Position numbers and translations under genes: made by a program. Positions 8,684 through 17,614 of a DNA stretch of 64,000 bases are shown piece by piece. Under the pieces are notes generated by a model. The model had not been told where the DNA came from. It saw only the letters and a program-made list of their open reading frames with translations, and did not search any database. The DNA comes from Haloterrigena salina JCM 13891 (lineage in GTDB: Archaea; Halobacteriota; Halobacteria; Halobacteriales; Natrialbaceae), in assembly GCF_000337495.1 (NCBI RefSeq), contig NZ_AOIS01000063.1:1-64000 (forward strand). The letters are read 5' to 3'. Each line of letters begins with the position of its first letter. Position 1 is the stretch's first letter.

Positions 8684-9990
8684 CGTTCGGACGTCCTCGT
8701 TTCGGAGTCGTTCGGCAGGTGGTCCGCGTACGCGTCGTCGAACCGGTGACAGGCGATCGAACGGTCGCCGTCGCCGCCGACCGGCTCGAGTCGCGGTCGA
8801 TCGGTCTCGCACGGCGTCGCGAAGGCCGACGCGAGTCGCGCCCGACCGTCGTCGATCTCGCCGGTCGCGACGGACTCGAGGGCGTCCGCGAGGACGCGTT
8901 CGGCGTCGTCGTCCTCGAGTTCGGGCGGGATATCGAATTCGTCGCGGATCGCCGCGGGAACGTTTTCGTCGGTCGTCGGAGCGGCGAGTACCGACTCGAG
9001 GCCGTTCCCGGCGTCGGCGAGCCGTTTCCGTAGCCGACGGATCGCCCGGACCGTGTCGGACGCGAGGTCGTATTCGGCGGGCGAGAGCACTCTCGGACAG
9101 CGCGTGTGGAACCGACAGCCCGACGGGCAGTCGCTGGGCGCGGGGACGGTGCCCTCGAGAACGATCCGGTCGCCCTCCCAGCGCGGGTCTGGTTCGGGGA
9201 TCGCCGAGCGGAGGGCCGCCGTGTAGGGGTGTGACGGGTCGTCGAAAACCGCCTCGGTCGGGCCGACGTCGACGATCTTCCCGAGGTACATCACGGCGAC
9301 TCGTTCCGCGACGTGGGCGACGACCGAGAGGTCGTGGGCGATGAAGAGGTAGGAGAGCCCGAACTCGTCCTGCAGATCGGCCAGCAGGTTGAGTATCTGG
9401 GCCTGGACCGAGACGTCCAGCGACGACACCGGTTCGTCCCAGACGACGAACTCGGGCTCGACGGCCAGCGCGCGGGCGATGGCGAGACGCTGTTGCTGGC
9501 CGCCGGAGAACTCGTGGGGGTACCGCTCGGCGTGGCCCGGCGCGAGCCCGACGGTCTCGAGTAAGTCCCGGACGCGGGCGTCGCGCTCCGACGGCGGGAC
9601 GACGTCGTGCACCTCGAGGGGTTCGCCGACGATGTCGCGGACGGTCAGCCGCGGGTTCAGGCTCGCGCCGGGATTCTGCGGGACGTACTGGACGTTCGTC
9701 CGCACCGCTCGGAGTTCGGATCGCGAGAGGGCGGTCAGGTCGGTGCCGCGGTAGGACACCGTGCCGGCGGTCGGCTCGGTGAGCCGGAGCAGCGAGCGGG
9801 CCAGCGAACTCTTGCCACAGCCGCTCTCGCCGACCAGTCCGAGCGTCTCCCCCTCGCGGACCTCGAGGTCGACGCCGTCGACGGCCGTGACCGTGCGCCC
9901 GGAGCCGAATAGGCGGTCGAGGAGGCCGTCGGCTGCCGCGTACTCCTTCTCGAGGCCCTCGACGCGGAGCAGCGGTTCGTCGTCGCTCAC
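8680..9990 (-). CDS. Dipeptide/oligopeptide ABC transporter ATPase (DppF/OppF type)
   Basis: A 436-residue ATPase. It shows Walker A GESGCGKSS, Q-loop QNPGASLNP, signature SGGQQQR, Walker B VVWDEP and H-loop IAHDLSVV. It is the second of two ATPases that power the DppB/DppC channel. The C-terminal oligopeptide region holds CPSGCRFHTRC and a distant ACHRF, whose cysteines form an iron-sulfur site in characterised relatives. Between them about 90 acidic residues are inserted, including DIPPELEDDDAERVLADAL, which makes the protein longer than usual. The gene overlaps its neighbours on both sides by four bases. Confidence 0.93.
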   Translation of the reverse strand: MSDDEPLLRVEGLEKEYAAADGLLDRLFGSGRTVTAVDGVDLEVREGETLGLVGESGCGKSSLARSLLRLTEPTAGTVSYRGTDLTALSRSELRAVRTNVQYVPQNPGASLNPRLTVRDIVGEPLEVHDVVPPSERDARVRDLLETVGLAPGHAERYPHEFSGGQQQRLAIARALAVEPEFVVWDEPVSSLDVSVQAQILNLLADLQDEFGLSYLFIAHDLSVVAHVAERVAVMYLGKIVDVGPTEAVFDDPSHPYTAALRSAIPEPDPRWEGDRIVLEGTVPAPSDCPSGCRFHTRCPRVLSPAEYDLASDTVRAIRRLRKRLADAGNGLESVLAAPTTDENVPAAIRDEFDIPPELEDDDAERVLADALESVATGEIDDGRARLASAFATPCETDRPRLEPVGGDGDRSIACHRFDDAYADHLPNDSETRTSER

Positions 9991-11054
9991 TCGGACTCAC
10001 CCCGACCCTCGTCCTCGCCGCTGACGACGACGTCGTAGTCCAGCCCGTCCTCGAGGGCACCGGTGTACTCGTGGCAGGCGGCGAGATGGGCGGTAGGGGC
10101 GGCCTCGAGCGGCGTCGCAGTCGTCCCGGTCTCCGCGTCGACGAGCGACGGCTCGCGGGTCGCACAGCAGGACTCGGCGTACGGACAGCGCGGGTGGAAC
10201 CGACAGCCCGTGGGGGGATCGATCAGGTCGGGTGCGGCGCCGGGAATCGTCGGCAGCCGATCGCGGTCGGCGCCGAGGCGGGGGATCGACGCCATCAGCC
10301 CGACCGTGTAGGGGTGTTTGGGATCATAGTACAGGTCGTCGACGGACGCGCGCTCGACGACCTGCCCGGCGTAGACGACGAGCACGCGATCGCAGCGTTC
10401 GGCGACGACCCCGAGGTCGTGGGAGACGAACTGGATCGCCGTCTCGAACTCCTCGACGAGTTCCTCGAGTAACTCGAGAATCTGGGCTTCGACCGTGACG
10501 TCGAGCGCCGTGGTGGGCTCGTCACAGATCAGCAGGTCGGGCTCGCAGGACAGCGCCATCGCGATGACGATCCGCTGTTGCTGGCCGCCGGAGAACTCGT
10601 GAGGGTAGTCCGCGTAGCGGTGCTCGGCGTCGGAAACGCCGACACGCTCCAGGAGTTCGACCGTCCGTCGGCGGGCCTGCTCGTCGGTGACGTCCCTATG
10701 AGCGCGGATCGCCTCGGCGATCTGTTCGCCGACGGAGTAGACGGGGTTGAGCGCCGTTTCGGGGTCCTGAAACACCATCGCGATCTCGTTTCCGCGGAGC
10801 GATCGCAGCTCCGAATCGGAGCACTCCAAGATGTTCCGCCCCCGAAAGCGGATCTCGCCGCCGACGATCTCGCCGGGGTCCTCGATCAACCCCAGTAGGG
10901 CAAGGCTGGTGACGGTCTTGCCGGCGCCGCTCTCGCCGACGAGCGCGAGGTGCTCGCCGCGTTCGATCTCGTAACTAATCCCGTCGACCGCGCGGACGAC
11001 GCCGTCCTCGGTGTAGAACTGGACGACGAGGTCCTCGACTTCGAGCAGCGCCAC
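9987..11054 (-). CDS. Dipeptide/oligopeptide ABC transporter ATPase (DppD/OppD type)
   Basis: A 355-residue ATPase with Walker A GESGAGKT, Q-loop QDPETALNP, signature SGGQQQR, Walker B LLICDEPTTALD and H-loop VSHDLGVV. The C-terminal cysteine-rich oligo_HPY segment (GCRFHPRCPYAESCC, with ACHEY further on) is intact and of normal length, unlike its partner. The start is GTG at 11054, one base after the stop of the permease gene. It energises peptide uptake together with the downstream ATPase. Confidence 0.94.
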   Translation of the reverse strand: MALLEVEDLVVQFYTEDGVVRAVDGISYEIERGEHLALVGESGAGKTVTSLALLGLIEDPGEIVGGEIRFRGRNILECSDSELRSLRGNEIAMVFQDPETALNPVYSVGEQIAEAIRAHRDVTDEQARRRTVELLERVGVSDAEHRYADYPHEFSGGQQQRIVIAMALSCEPDLLICDEPTTALDVTVEAQILELLEELVEEFETAIQFVSHDLGVVAERCDRVLVVYAGQVVERASVDDLYYDPKHPYTVGLMASIPRLGADRDRLPTIPGAAPDLIDPPTGCRFHPRCPYAESCCATREPSLVDAETGTTATPLEAAPTAHLAACHEYTGALEDGLDYDVVVSGEDEGRGESE

Positions 11055-11055
11055 G

Positions 11056-12111
11056 CTACCGACGCCTCCGTTCGGCGGTCTCGCCCTGCGGATCGAGCGC
11101 GTCGTTGATCCCGTCGCCGACGAGGTTGATCGCCATCACGAACAGGAAGATCGCCAGCCCGGGGAAGGCGGTGCGGTGCCAGTGGCCGGCGGCGATCGAA
11201 TCGCGGCTGTTCGCGAGCATCGATCCCCACTCGGCGGTGCTCGGCTCGAGGCCGAGGCCCAGGAATCCCAGCGCCGCGGCCGTCAGGACGACCGTCCCGA
11301 CGTTCAGCGTCGCCTGGACGACGACGGGGGCGACGGCGTTCGGAACGACGTGTCTGGCGATGATGGTCCGGTCCGGCGTCCCGAGGACCCTCGCGGCGGT
11401 GACGTACTCGCGTTCTTTCACCGAGAGGATCTCTCCCCGCAGCAGGCGGGCGTAGCCGATCCAGCCGGTCAGCGCGAGCGCGGCGACGATGTTCCAGTAG
11501 CCGCGACCGACGACCGCCACGACGGCGATCGCGAGCACCAGAAACGGGAACGCGTAGAGGATGTCGACGACCCGCATGACGAGTTCGTCGATCCAGCCGC
11601 CGAAGTAGCCGGCGATCGCGCCCAGGGGAATCCCGACGACCAGCGCGAGCGCGACGGCGACGACCCCGATGCTGAGGCTGAACCGCCCGCCGACGAGGAC
11701 CCGTGAGAACAGGTCCCGGCCCGCCCAGTCGGTTCCGAAGGGGTGGGCCGCCGACGGCCCGGCGTTGGGCGGCCCGACGTACATCTCGGCGGGATCGTAC
11801 GGCGCCAGCGAGAACGGCTGGATCGTGATCGTGTACTCGGCCGTCGAGAACGCGATCGGGCGGGCGAAGATCGCGACGACCGAGAGCGCCGCGATGATCG
11901 CGAGGCCGAGCACGGCCGTTCGGTTCGATCGAAAGCGGCGCCAGGCGTCCTCGAAACGGCCTCGAGACGGGGTCTCAGCGTCGTTCGTCCGTCCGTCGGC
12001 CCAGCGATCGACGGCGTCGTCGTCGCGGTCGGCCGCGACCGCCTCGTCGAACCCCTCGATGCGAATCCGGCCGCGGTCGGTCGTCGATCGATCTCGTGTC
12101 TCTCGTGTCAT
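11056..12111 (-). CDS. Dipeptide ABC transporter permease (DppC type)
   Basis: A 351-residue inner-membrane permease. A charged N-terminal stretch of about 60 residues precedes the first helix (AVLGLAIIAALSVVAIFA). About five further helices follow, with the BPD_transp_1 coupling (EAA) loop at REYVTAARVLGTPDRTIIAR. The PFGTDWAGRDLFSR segment before the second helix is a hallmark of DppC/OppC. It pairs with DppB (10-base gap) to form the channel. The C-terminus ends NDALDPQGETAERRRR. Confidence 0.93.
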   Translation of the reverse strand: MTRETRDRSTTDRGRIRIEGFDEAVAADRDDDAVDRWADGRTNDAETPSRGRFEDAWRRFRSNRTAVLGLAIIAALSVVAIFARPIAFSTAEYTITIQPFSLAPYDPAEMYVGPPNAGPSAAHPFGTDWAGRDLFSRVLVGGRFSLSIGVVAVALALVVGIPLGAIAGYFGGWIDELVMRVVDILYAFPFLVLAIAVVAVVGRGYWNIVAALALTGWIGYARLLRGEILSVKEREYVTAARVLGTPDRTIIARHVVPNAVAPVVVQATLNVGTVVLTAAALGFLGLGLEPSTAEWGSMLANSRDSIAAGHWHRTAFPGLAIFLFVMAINLVGDGINDALDPQGETAERRRR

Positions 12112-12121
12112 GGGTCGTGTG

Positions 12122-13075
12122 TCACCGTTCGTCTCTGATCCGCGGGTCGAGTACGGCGTAGGCGATATCGACGAGCAGGTTCGCGAGGACGACCGAGACG
12201 GCGACGACCAGCACCGTCGCCTGGACGGTCGGGAGGTCGCGCTGTCCGATCGCGCCGACCAGGAGCCGCCCCATGCCGGGCCAGGAGAACACCTGCTCGA
12301 CGACGACCGCGCCGTCGACGAGGAGGGTCAACTGGAGGCCGGCGACGGTGACGACGGCGATCAGGGAGTTGCGCAGGACGTGTTTGCAGATCACCGTCCG
12401 CTCGGGCAGCCCCTTCGCGCGGGCGGTCCGGACGTACGACGCGTTCAGTTCCCGGAGCATCGACGAGCGCAGCAGGCGCGCGACGAGCGCGGCCGAGGCC
12501 GTCCCCAGCGTGATCGTCGGCAGGATCAGAAACCGTAGCGTCGCGGGACTCAAAAGCGGCGCGTCGGGCGGAATGACTCGAAACCAGCCGAGGCGGACGC
12601 TGAAGACGAACAGGAGGACCAGCCCCAGCCAGAAGTTCGGCGTCGCGATACCGGCCAGCGCCGCGATGCGGCTGACCTCGTCGGCGGGTTCGCCCCGCTT
12701 GACGGCCGCGACGACCCCCGCCGGAATCCCGATTAGGAGCGAACAGAGCCACGCCGCGCCCCCGAGCACGAGTGTGTAGGGTAGCCGATCGGCGATCGTC
12801 GCTCCGACGTCGCGACCCGTGATCGGCGACCGGCCGAACTCGAGGACGAGCGCGTCGCGCAGCCAGAACAGATACTGCTCCCAGACCGGGCGGTCGAGGT
12901 TGTACTCGGCTTTCAGCGATTCCCGGACGTCCGGGTCGACCTCCTGAAAGCCGAGTACGGCGTCGACCGGATCCCCCGGCGTCAGGTGGAGCAGCGAAAA
13001 CGTCAGGGCCGTCACACCCAGCAGTACCGGGATCGAAACCAGCACCCGCTTTCGGACGTAGGTGGCCAGCGTCAT
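12122..13075 (-). CDS. Dipeptide ABC transporter permease (DppB type)
   Basis: A 317-residue permease with the DppB/OppB N-terminus (RKRVLVSIPVLLGVTALTF, then HLTPGDPVD). About six helices follow, with the EAA loop NASYVRTARAKGLPERTVI and the family ending VVLANLLVDIAYAVLDPRIR. It starts 24 bases after the binding-protein gene. Together with DppC it forms the membrane channel for the substrate presented by the lipoprotein at 13100-14743. Confidence 0.94.
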   Translation of the reverse strand: MTLATYVRKRVLVSIPVLLGVTALTFSLLHLTPGDPVDAVLGFQEVDPDVRESLKAEYNLDRPVWEQYLFWLRDALVLEFGRSPITGRDVGATIADRLPYTLVLGGAAWLCSLLIGIPAGVVAAVKRGEPADEVSRIAALAGIATPNFWLGLVLLFVFSVRLGWFRVIPPDAPLLSPATLRFLILPTITLGTASAALVARLLRSSMLRELNASYVRTARAKGLPERTVICKHVLRNSLIAVVTVAGLQLTLLVDGAVVVEQVFSWPGMGRLLVGAIGQRDLPTVQATVLVVAVSVVLANLLVDIAYAVLDPRIRDER

Positions 13076-13099
13076 TTGGAACCGAGTTGCGAGCGGCGG

Positions 13100-14743
13100 T
13101 TAGCCGAAGTACTCGTCGACGATGCGCGCTTCGAACTCCGGATCGACGAAGGTCTCGTGGGTCGGGGAGATCGGCGTGTAGGCTACGGTGCCGGCGCCGT
13201 TGAACACGTCCTCGATGATTCGCTGGCGCGGAATGAGCCGCCCGATCCCGCGCCGGACCTTCGGATTGGAGAAGGGCTCGCGGTAGCTCGGATAGCCCAG
13301 GAAGTCGACGGCCGCGCCGGTCGTCCGGTCGACGACGAACCCGTCGTCGTCCTCGAACGCGTCGAGGCTCTCGTTCGGGAGGCCCGTGGTCAGGTGGATA
13401 TCGCCCGTCTCGAGAGCGCCGCGGCGGGCCGACGATTCGGTGATGATCCGCATCGTCACAGTCTCGATCGGCGGCGTCTCGGGGACGCCGTTGCTCCCAT
13501 CGTGCCAGTGATCTTCGTTGGCGACCAGCCGCCAGAGCCGGGCGGGCTCGTGCTCCTCGAACGCGTACGGACCGGTTCCGACCGGTCGCTCGGAGATGTC
13601 GTGCGTGCCGTCCGCGACGGCTTTCGGGACGATCGGCACCTGCGCGATCGCCGTTTCCAGCGGCCCATACGGCCGCCGGAGCGTGATCTCGATCTCGTGG
13701 TCGCCGAGGACGTCCGCGCTCTCGTACCAGGTGTAGACGTCCCGTTCGCTGGGCGACCCCTCGTAGCGCTCGAGGGTCGCTTTGACGTCCGCGGCGGTAA
13801 ACGGTTCGCCGGTGTGGAATCGGACGCCCTCTCGCAACTCGAACCGCCAGGTCCGTTTGTCGATCCGGTGCCAGTCGGTCGCGAGCAGCGGTTGCGCGCT
13901 CCCGTCGAAGTCGATCTCGAGGAGCTGTTCGTAGAGCAGGCCGGTGGCCATGTACGAGACGTCGTCGGCCGCCCGGACCGGATCGTAGCTGTCGATCTTC
14001 GTCCCCGCGTCGCCGACGAGCTCGGTCTCGTCGGTGGCGAGGTCCGTGTAGACGCCGAGCGTCGGCGCGTAGATCGACTTGTACTCGTCGCCGGGGACCG
14101 GATACGTCCGGAACCCGTCGACGGCGTCGGCGCGGTAGGTGACGATCTCTTCGGGCGCGCGAACGAACGACAGCGGCGATTCCTCGACGAGGAGTTCCTG
14201 TAACTCCTCGTAGATCGCGACGCGCTCGTCCTCGTCGACGGTCGTGACGCCCTCGTCGATGAGCTCGTCGACCCGCTCGTTCTCGTAGTGGTTGATGTTG
14301 AGGCCGGTCGGAGTGAAACTGTCGGAGTGAAAGCCCGGATAGACGTACTGGTGTGGGTCCCAGCCGCCGATAAATCCCAGACAGACGAGCGCGTTCTCCT
14401 CGTTGGCGGCCATGTTGTTGACCAGATCGATGTAGGAGGTCCACTCGAGGGTCTCGAACGAGACGTCGAACAGATCGGTGTCGTCCAGTTCGTGTTGGAC
14501 CAGCTGCGCCCACCGCTTTCGTCCCTCGTTCTCGGCGTTCGAGTACATCGTCGTCTCGACGGGCGGTTCGACGCCCGCCTCCTGAAAGCCCTCGAAGATG
14601 AGTTCCTCCACGTCGCTCTCGAGTTCGACCCCGGGGTTAGTGCTGATACAGCCGGCCGCGCCGGCGACGCCGAACCCCCCCAGTCCGGCGAGCACCGATC
14701 GACGAGGGAATCGATCGGTATCTCCCTCACCAGTGTGTGCCAT
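13100..14743 (-). CDS. ABC peptide-binding lipoprotein, family 5, circularly permuted
   Basis: A 547-residue binding protein, first gene of the transporter operon. It has a Tat signal (RFPRRSVLAGLGG, R14-R15) and lipobox Cys32 (GAAGC). Residues about 40-200 (EELIFEGFQEAGV, QLVQHELDDTDLFDVSFETL, LGFIGGWDPHQYVYPGFHSD) correspond to the C-terminal end of ordinary SBP_bac_5 proteins. The usual N-terminal and central motifs come later (FELREGVRFHTGEPFTAADV at about 300-320; LIPRQRIIEDVFNGAGTVAY near the end). As in the lipoprotein at 5362, the family order is therefore permuted. The shared arrangement in two divergent proteins argues against an assembly artefact. The substrate is probably peptides, by operon context. 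Confidence 0.9.
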   Translation of the reverse strand: MAHTGEGDTDRFPRRSVLAGLGGFGVAGAAGCISTNPGVELESDVEELIFEGFQEAGVEPPVETTMYSNAENEGRKRWAQLVQHELDDTDLFDVSFETLEWTSYIDLVNNMAANEENALVCLGFIGGWDPHQYVYPGFHSDSFTPTGLNINHYENERVDELIDEGVTTVDEDERVAIYEELQELLVEESPLSFVRAPEEIVTYRADAVDGFRTYPVPGDEYKSIYAPTLGVYTDLATDETELVGDAGTKIDSYDPVRAADDVSYMATGLLYEQLLEIDFDGSAQPLLATDWHRIDKRTWRFELREGVRFHTGEPFTAADVKATLERYEGSPSERDVYTWYESADVLGDHEIEITLRRPYGPLETAIAQVPIVPKAVADGTHDISERPVGTGPYAFEEHEPARLWRLVANEDHWHDGSNGVPETPPIETVTMRIITESSARRGALETGDIHLTTGLPNESLDAFEDDDGFVVDRTTGAAVDFLGYPSYREPFSNPKVRRGIGRLIPRQRIIEDVFNGAGTVAYTPISPTHETFVDPEFEARIVDEYFG

Positions 14744-14863
14744 TGGTGACGGATACCCAGTCCGCTACTATATTCCTTGTTACCGAGCGCTCAGCTGCCC
14801 GTTCAGTAACTACTAGTGATATCTAATCGATTCGAAACGACGGACTCGCCGGATGCGCGACGC

Positions 14864-15433
14864 CTACGAGTCGCCGTCCTCGTCGACGATGACGACCTCG
14901 CCGTCGACGACGTCGACGTTGATCAGCGTCTTGACGTCGTGGCCGGCGTCCGCGGCCTTGTTCTCGCCGCCGACCTTCTTGATGACCGCGACCGTGTCGA
15001 TGACCTCGGCGCCGATCTCGTCGAGGGCGTCGAGGACGGCCGCGAGCGTGCCGCCCGTCGAGAGGACGTCGTCGAGGACGAGCACCTTCTCGCCCTCGCG
15101 GACGTCGTTGATGTACATCTCGTTCTCCGAGTAGCCGGTCTGCTGGGAGATGGCGACCTCGTCGTCGAGGCCGTACTGGCGCTTCCGGATGACGGTCAGC
15201 GGGATGTCGGTCATCAGCGAGACCGCGGTCGAAATGTGGATCCCCATCGCCGCCGGCGTGACGATACGATCGACGTCCTCGAGCTCCGCCTTCCGAATGA
15301 TTCGGATGACGATCTCCCGGAGCAGGCCGGGGTCGAGTTTCGGCACGCCGTCGCTGATCGGGTGGACGAAGTAGTGGTAACCGTTTTTCTCGATAATCGG
15401 CGCCTCGAGAAGCGACCGCTTCAACTGATCCAT
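14864..15433 (-). CDS. hpt: Hypoxanthine/guanine phosphoribosyltransferase-like protein
   Basis: A 189-residue phosphoribosyltransferase for purine salvage, converting hypoxanthine or guanine plus PRPP to IMP or GMP. The PRPP-binding loop [13 protein letters not shown] is at residues 117-129, with the usual two acidic residues before it. The N-terminus [20 protein letters not shown] is conserved in haloarchaeal members of this HGPRTase-like family. This fixes the ATG at 15433 over a longer open frame, and a TATA-like TTTTAC lies about 30 bases upstream (reverse strand, about 15461-15467), which suits a leaderless transcript. It is a single gene. Confidence 0.92.
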   Translation of the reverse strand: MDQLKRSLLEAPIIEKNGYHYFVHPISDGVPKLDPGLLREIVIRIIRKAELEDVDRIVTPAAMGIHISTAVSLMTDIPLTVIRKRQYGLDDEVAISQQTGYSENEMYINDVREGEKVLVLDDVLSTGGTLAAVLDALDEIGAEVIDTVAVIKKVGGENKAADAGHDVKTLINVDVVDGEVVIVDEDGDS

Positions 15434-15538
15434 GTCGTGGGTCGGACGGTAGCGGAGTAAAAGTTGACGATCCGCTCGAGCCGTGTGTCGGACCCCCACC
15501 GCGGGTCGCCGCGCCGCCGGCGCGCCGGCGAGCGCTAC

Positions 15539-16159
15539 TTATCTGTAACTGAGTTCGGGCGGCTGATCGCCGTGGCCGAGCCGCATGTTCCGCTCGTGGT
15601 AGATGTGGGCGACCGCCGCCAGCGTGACCGTCACGGCGATGATCCCGGCCCACGTCAGATTGGACAGGAGCGTCAGCGGATAGATCTCGAGCCACAGCGC
15701 GGCCACCAGCGCGGAACTGATCGCCCCCAGCGAGAGGTACAGTTCCCGCCAGGCGAACTCGCGGCCGGGGACGATCTCCAGGTAGACGCTGATGTCCCGC
15801 GTTCGGTCGGTCGCCTCGATGACGCCCGTCTCAGAGTCAAAGACGAGGATCCCGGACTTGTCCATCTTCGGGAGATGGGTCTGCTGGAGGGTCGTGTAGA
15901 CGCGCTTTCGCTGTTCGGGCGTCACCTTCTCGGGGATCGTGTCGTACTCCCAGGCGGCGACCTGCTGGGCGAGGTCGCCGAGCGCGACGGGTCGACCGTC
16001 CTGTTTCAGGTACTGCAACACGTAGCGTCGCCGCTGGTTGCGCAGCACTTCGAAGATTTCGCCCTTCGAAAGCGGATCGCTCTCCTCGGTGTCCGCCGGT
16101 TCGTCAGTCACGTCCGTACCGTCGGTTTCGTCGGGCCGCCGGTGTTGTTGTTGGGGCAC
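15539..16159 (-). CDS. Winged-helix (DUF7344-like) membrane-anchored protein
   Basis: A 206-residue protein. After an acidic leader, residues about 30-120 form a predicted winged helix (LSKGEIFEVLRNQRRRYVLQ, TPEQRKRVYTTLQQTHLPKM, GILVFDSETGVIEAT). This type is very common in haloarchaea and is annotated there as DUF7344. Two membrane helices follow (about 140-160 and 165-185). It is likely a membrane-tethered transcription factor of unknown target. The start is GTG at 16159, decided by a strong Shine-Dalgarno site next to it. A TATA-like TTATATA on the reverse strand near 16289-16296 lies about 130 bases upstream, so this gene has a leader, unlike many neighbours. Confidence 0.8.
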   Translation of the reverse strand: MPQQQHRRPDETDGTDVTDEPADTEESDPLSKGEIFEVLRNQRRRYVLQYLKQDGRPVALGDLAQQVAAWEYDTIPEKVTPEQRKRVYTTLQQTHLPKMDKSGILVFDSETGVIEATDRTRDISVYLEIVPGREFAWRELYLSLGAISSALVAALWLEIYPLTLLSNLTWAGIIAVTVTLAAVAHIYHERNMRLGHGDQPPELSYR

Positions 16160-16163
16160 GTCG

Positions 16164-16173
16164 AATCACCTCG
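16164..16173 (-). promoter_or_regulatory. Strong ribosome binding site for the GTG start at 16159
   Basis: The reverse strand reads CGAGGTGATT, an extended match to the archaeal 16S 3' end complement, placed four bases before the GTG. It decides the non-ATG start of the winged-helix membrane protein. Confidence 0.75.
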
Positions 16174-16340
16174 TGGTGCCAACCGGGTACCGCTCGGCGC
16201 CGTCGGGGGCGACGACGGCGTTCCATCCCGCACTCGAATCACCAATTGAGACTGTTCGCATAGCTGTTACGTCGTCGCACGAACGCCTCGTATATAATTC
16301 TCTTGCCCCGCTTTGCCCGGTTTCGTAAACGTCAATTCGG

Positions 16341-17561
16341 TTATAACGAGTTGTTTCCGACGACCGCCGCGATCGAGTCGGCGATTTCGCCGCCCAGTCC
16401 CGCCTTCGTTCCCTCGTAGCGGGCGGCGTCGGCGTCGTGGACCAGCAGCGCCGCGGTCCGATCCGATCCCATCACGCCCGCGTCGTTGGCGACGACGAAG
16501 GCCAGGCCCGCGCGCTCGAGCGTCTCGCGGGCCTTCTCGATCATCGCCGCCTCGTCGCCGGAGGTCTCGGTCTTGAAGCCGACGATCGGCAGGTCGGGTC
16601 GCGCCTCGCGGACCTCGTCGATGAGTTTCGGCGTCGGCTCGAGGTCGAGCGAGAGCTGCTGGCCGGAGCGGATCTTCTCGTCGCTGCCCTCGACGGTGTA
16701 GTCGCCGATCGCGGCCGCCGAAACCAGCGCGTCCGCGTCCGCACAGGCGTCGCGGGTCGCCGCGAGCATCTCGCTCGCGCTCTCGACGTGCCGGACGGCG
16801 GCGTAGGGGAGGTTCCCGTCGCCGTCGGTTTCCGACGGTCCGTCGCCGTCCCCGATCGGTCGCGGGCCGACGACGCCGTGGACCAGCGCCACGTCCGCGC
16901 CGCGAGCGTAGCAGGCCCTCGCGACCGCACGCCCCATCTTCCCCGACGATCGGTTCGTGATCACGCGCACGGGATCGATCGACTCGGCGGTCGCGCCGCT
17001 GGTGACGACGACGCGCTCGCCCTCGAGCGATCGCTCGCCGGCCGCGCGGGCCACGTCGCAGACGATCGCCTCCTCGCTGGCGATCTTGGCCTTCCCCTCC
17101 TCGAGGCGCGGATCGACGAAGTCGACGCCCCACTCGGCGACGGTGTCGATGGCCTCGAGGACGCCGGGGTGGTCGTACATCGGTTCGTGCATCGCGGGGG
17201 CGAGGACGACCGGCGTGTCGGCGCCGAGCGCGGTCGTCGCGCACGTGGTCACGGGCGTGTCGTCGACCGCGCTGGCGATCTTGCCGACCGTGTTCGCCGT
17301 CGCCGGGGCGATCAGGAACACGTCGGCCCAGCCGTCGTTACCGCAGAGCTCGACGTGCTCGACGCTGCCGGTGATCTCGGTGACGACCTCGTTGTCGGTG
17401 GCGAACTCCACGGCCCAGGGATGGATGATCCCCTGCGCACTGCCGGTCATGACGCCGCGCACCTCGGCCCCCTGTCGTCGCAACTCGTGGGCCAGTTCGA
17501 CCGTCTTCACGGCCGCGATCGACCCCGTCACTCCGAGCGCGACGTTGACTCCCTCGAGCAT
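16341..17561 (-). CDS. coaBC: Bifunctional phosphopantothenoylcysteine decarboxylase / phosphopantothenate-cysteine ligase
   Basis: A 406-residue coenzyme A biosynthesis enzyme that joins 4'-phosphopantothenate to cysteine and decarboxylates the product. The N-terminal CoaC flavoprotein domain (about 1-185) has GVTGSIAAVKTVELAHELRR, the APATANTVGKIA flavin loop and the archaeal PAMHEPMY form of the PxMNxxMW motif. The C-terminal CoaB domain (about 187-406) has VVVTSGATAESIDPVRVI, NRSSGKMG, a conserved lysine-rich substrate segment (GSDEKIRSG) and GFKTET. The length is normal. Confidence 0.96.
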   Translation of the reverse strand: MLEGVNVALGVTGSIAAVKTVELAHELRRQGAEVRGVMTGSAQGIIHPWAVEFATDNEVVTEITGSVEHVELCGNDGWADVFLIAPATANTVGKIASAVDDTPVTTCATTALGADTPVVLAPAMHEPMYDHPGVLEAIDTVAEWGVDFVDPRLEEGKAKIASEEAIVCDVARAAGERSLEGERVVVTSGATAESIDPVRVITNRSSGKMGRAVARACYARGADVALVHGVVGPRPIGDGDGPSETDGDGNLPYAAVRHVESASEMLAATRDACADADALVSAAAIGDYTVEGSDEKIRSGQQLSLDLEPTPKLIDEVREARPDLPIVGFKTETSGDEAAMIEKARETLERAGLAFVVANDAGVMGSDRTAALLVHDADAARYEGTKAGLGGEIADSIAAVVGNNSL

Positions 17562-17614
17562 TCGTCTGCTATTCTCTCTCGATGCGTGTTAAGCGTAGCG
17601 AGGCGGTTCCGGAG

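Noticed and set aside
8684-10165. Long reverse-strand open frame extending upstream of the BsuPI-like gene
   Set aside because: It runs in a shifted frame through the DppF/DppD genes and is Arg/Pro-rich; only the part from ATG 8683 looks like protein.
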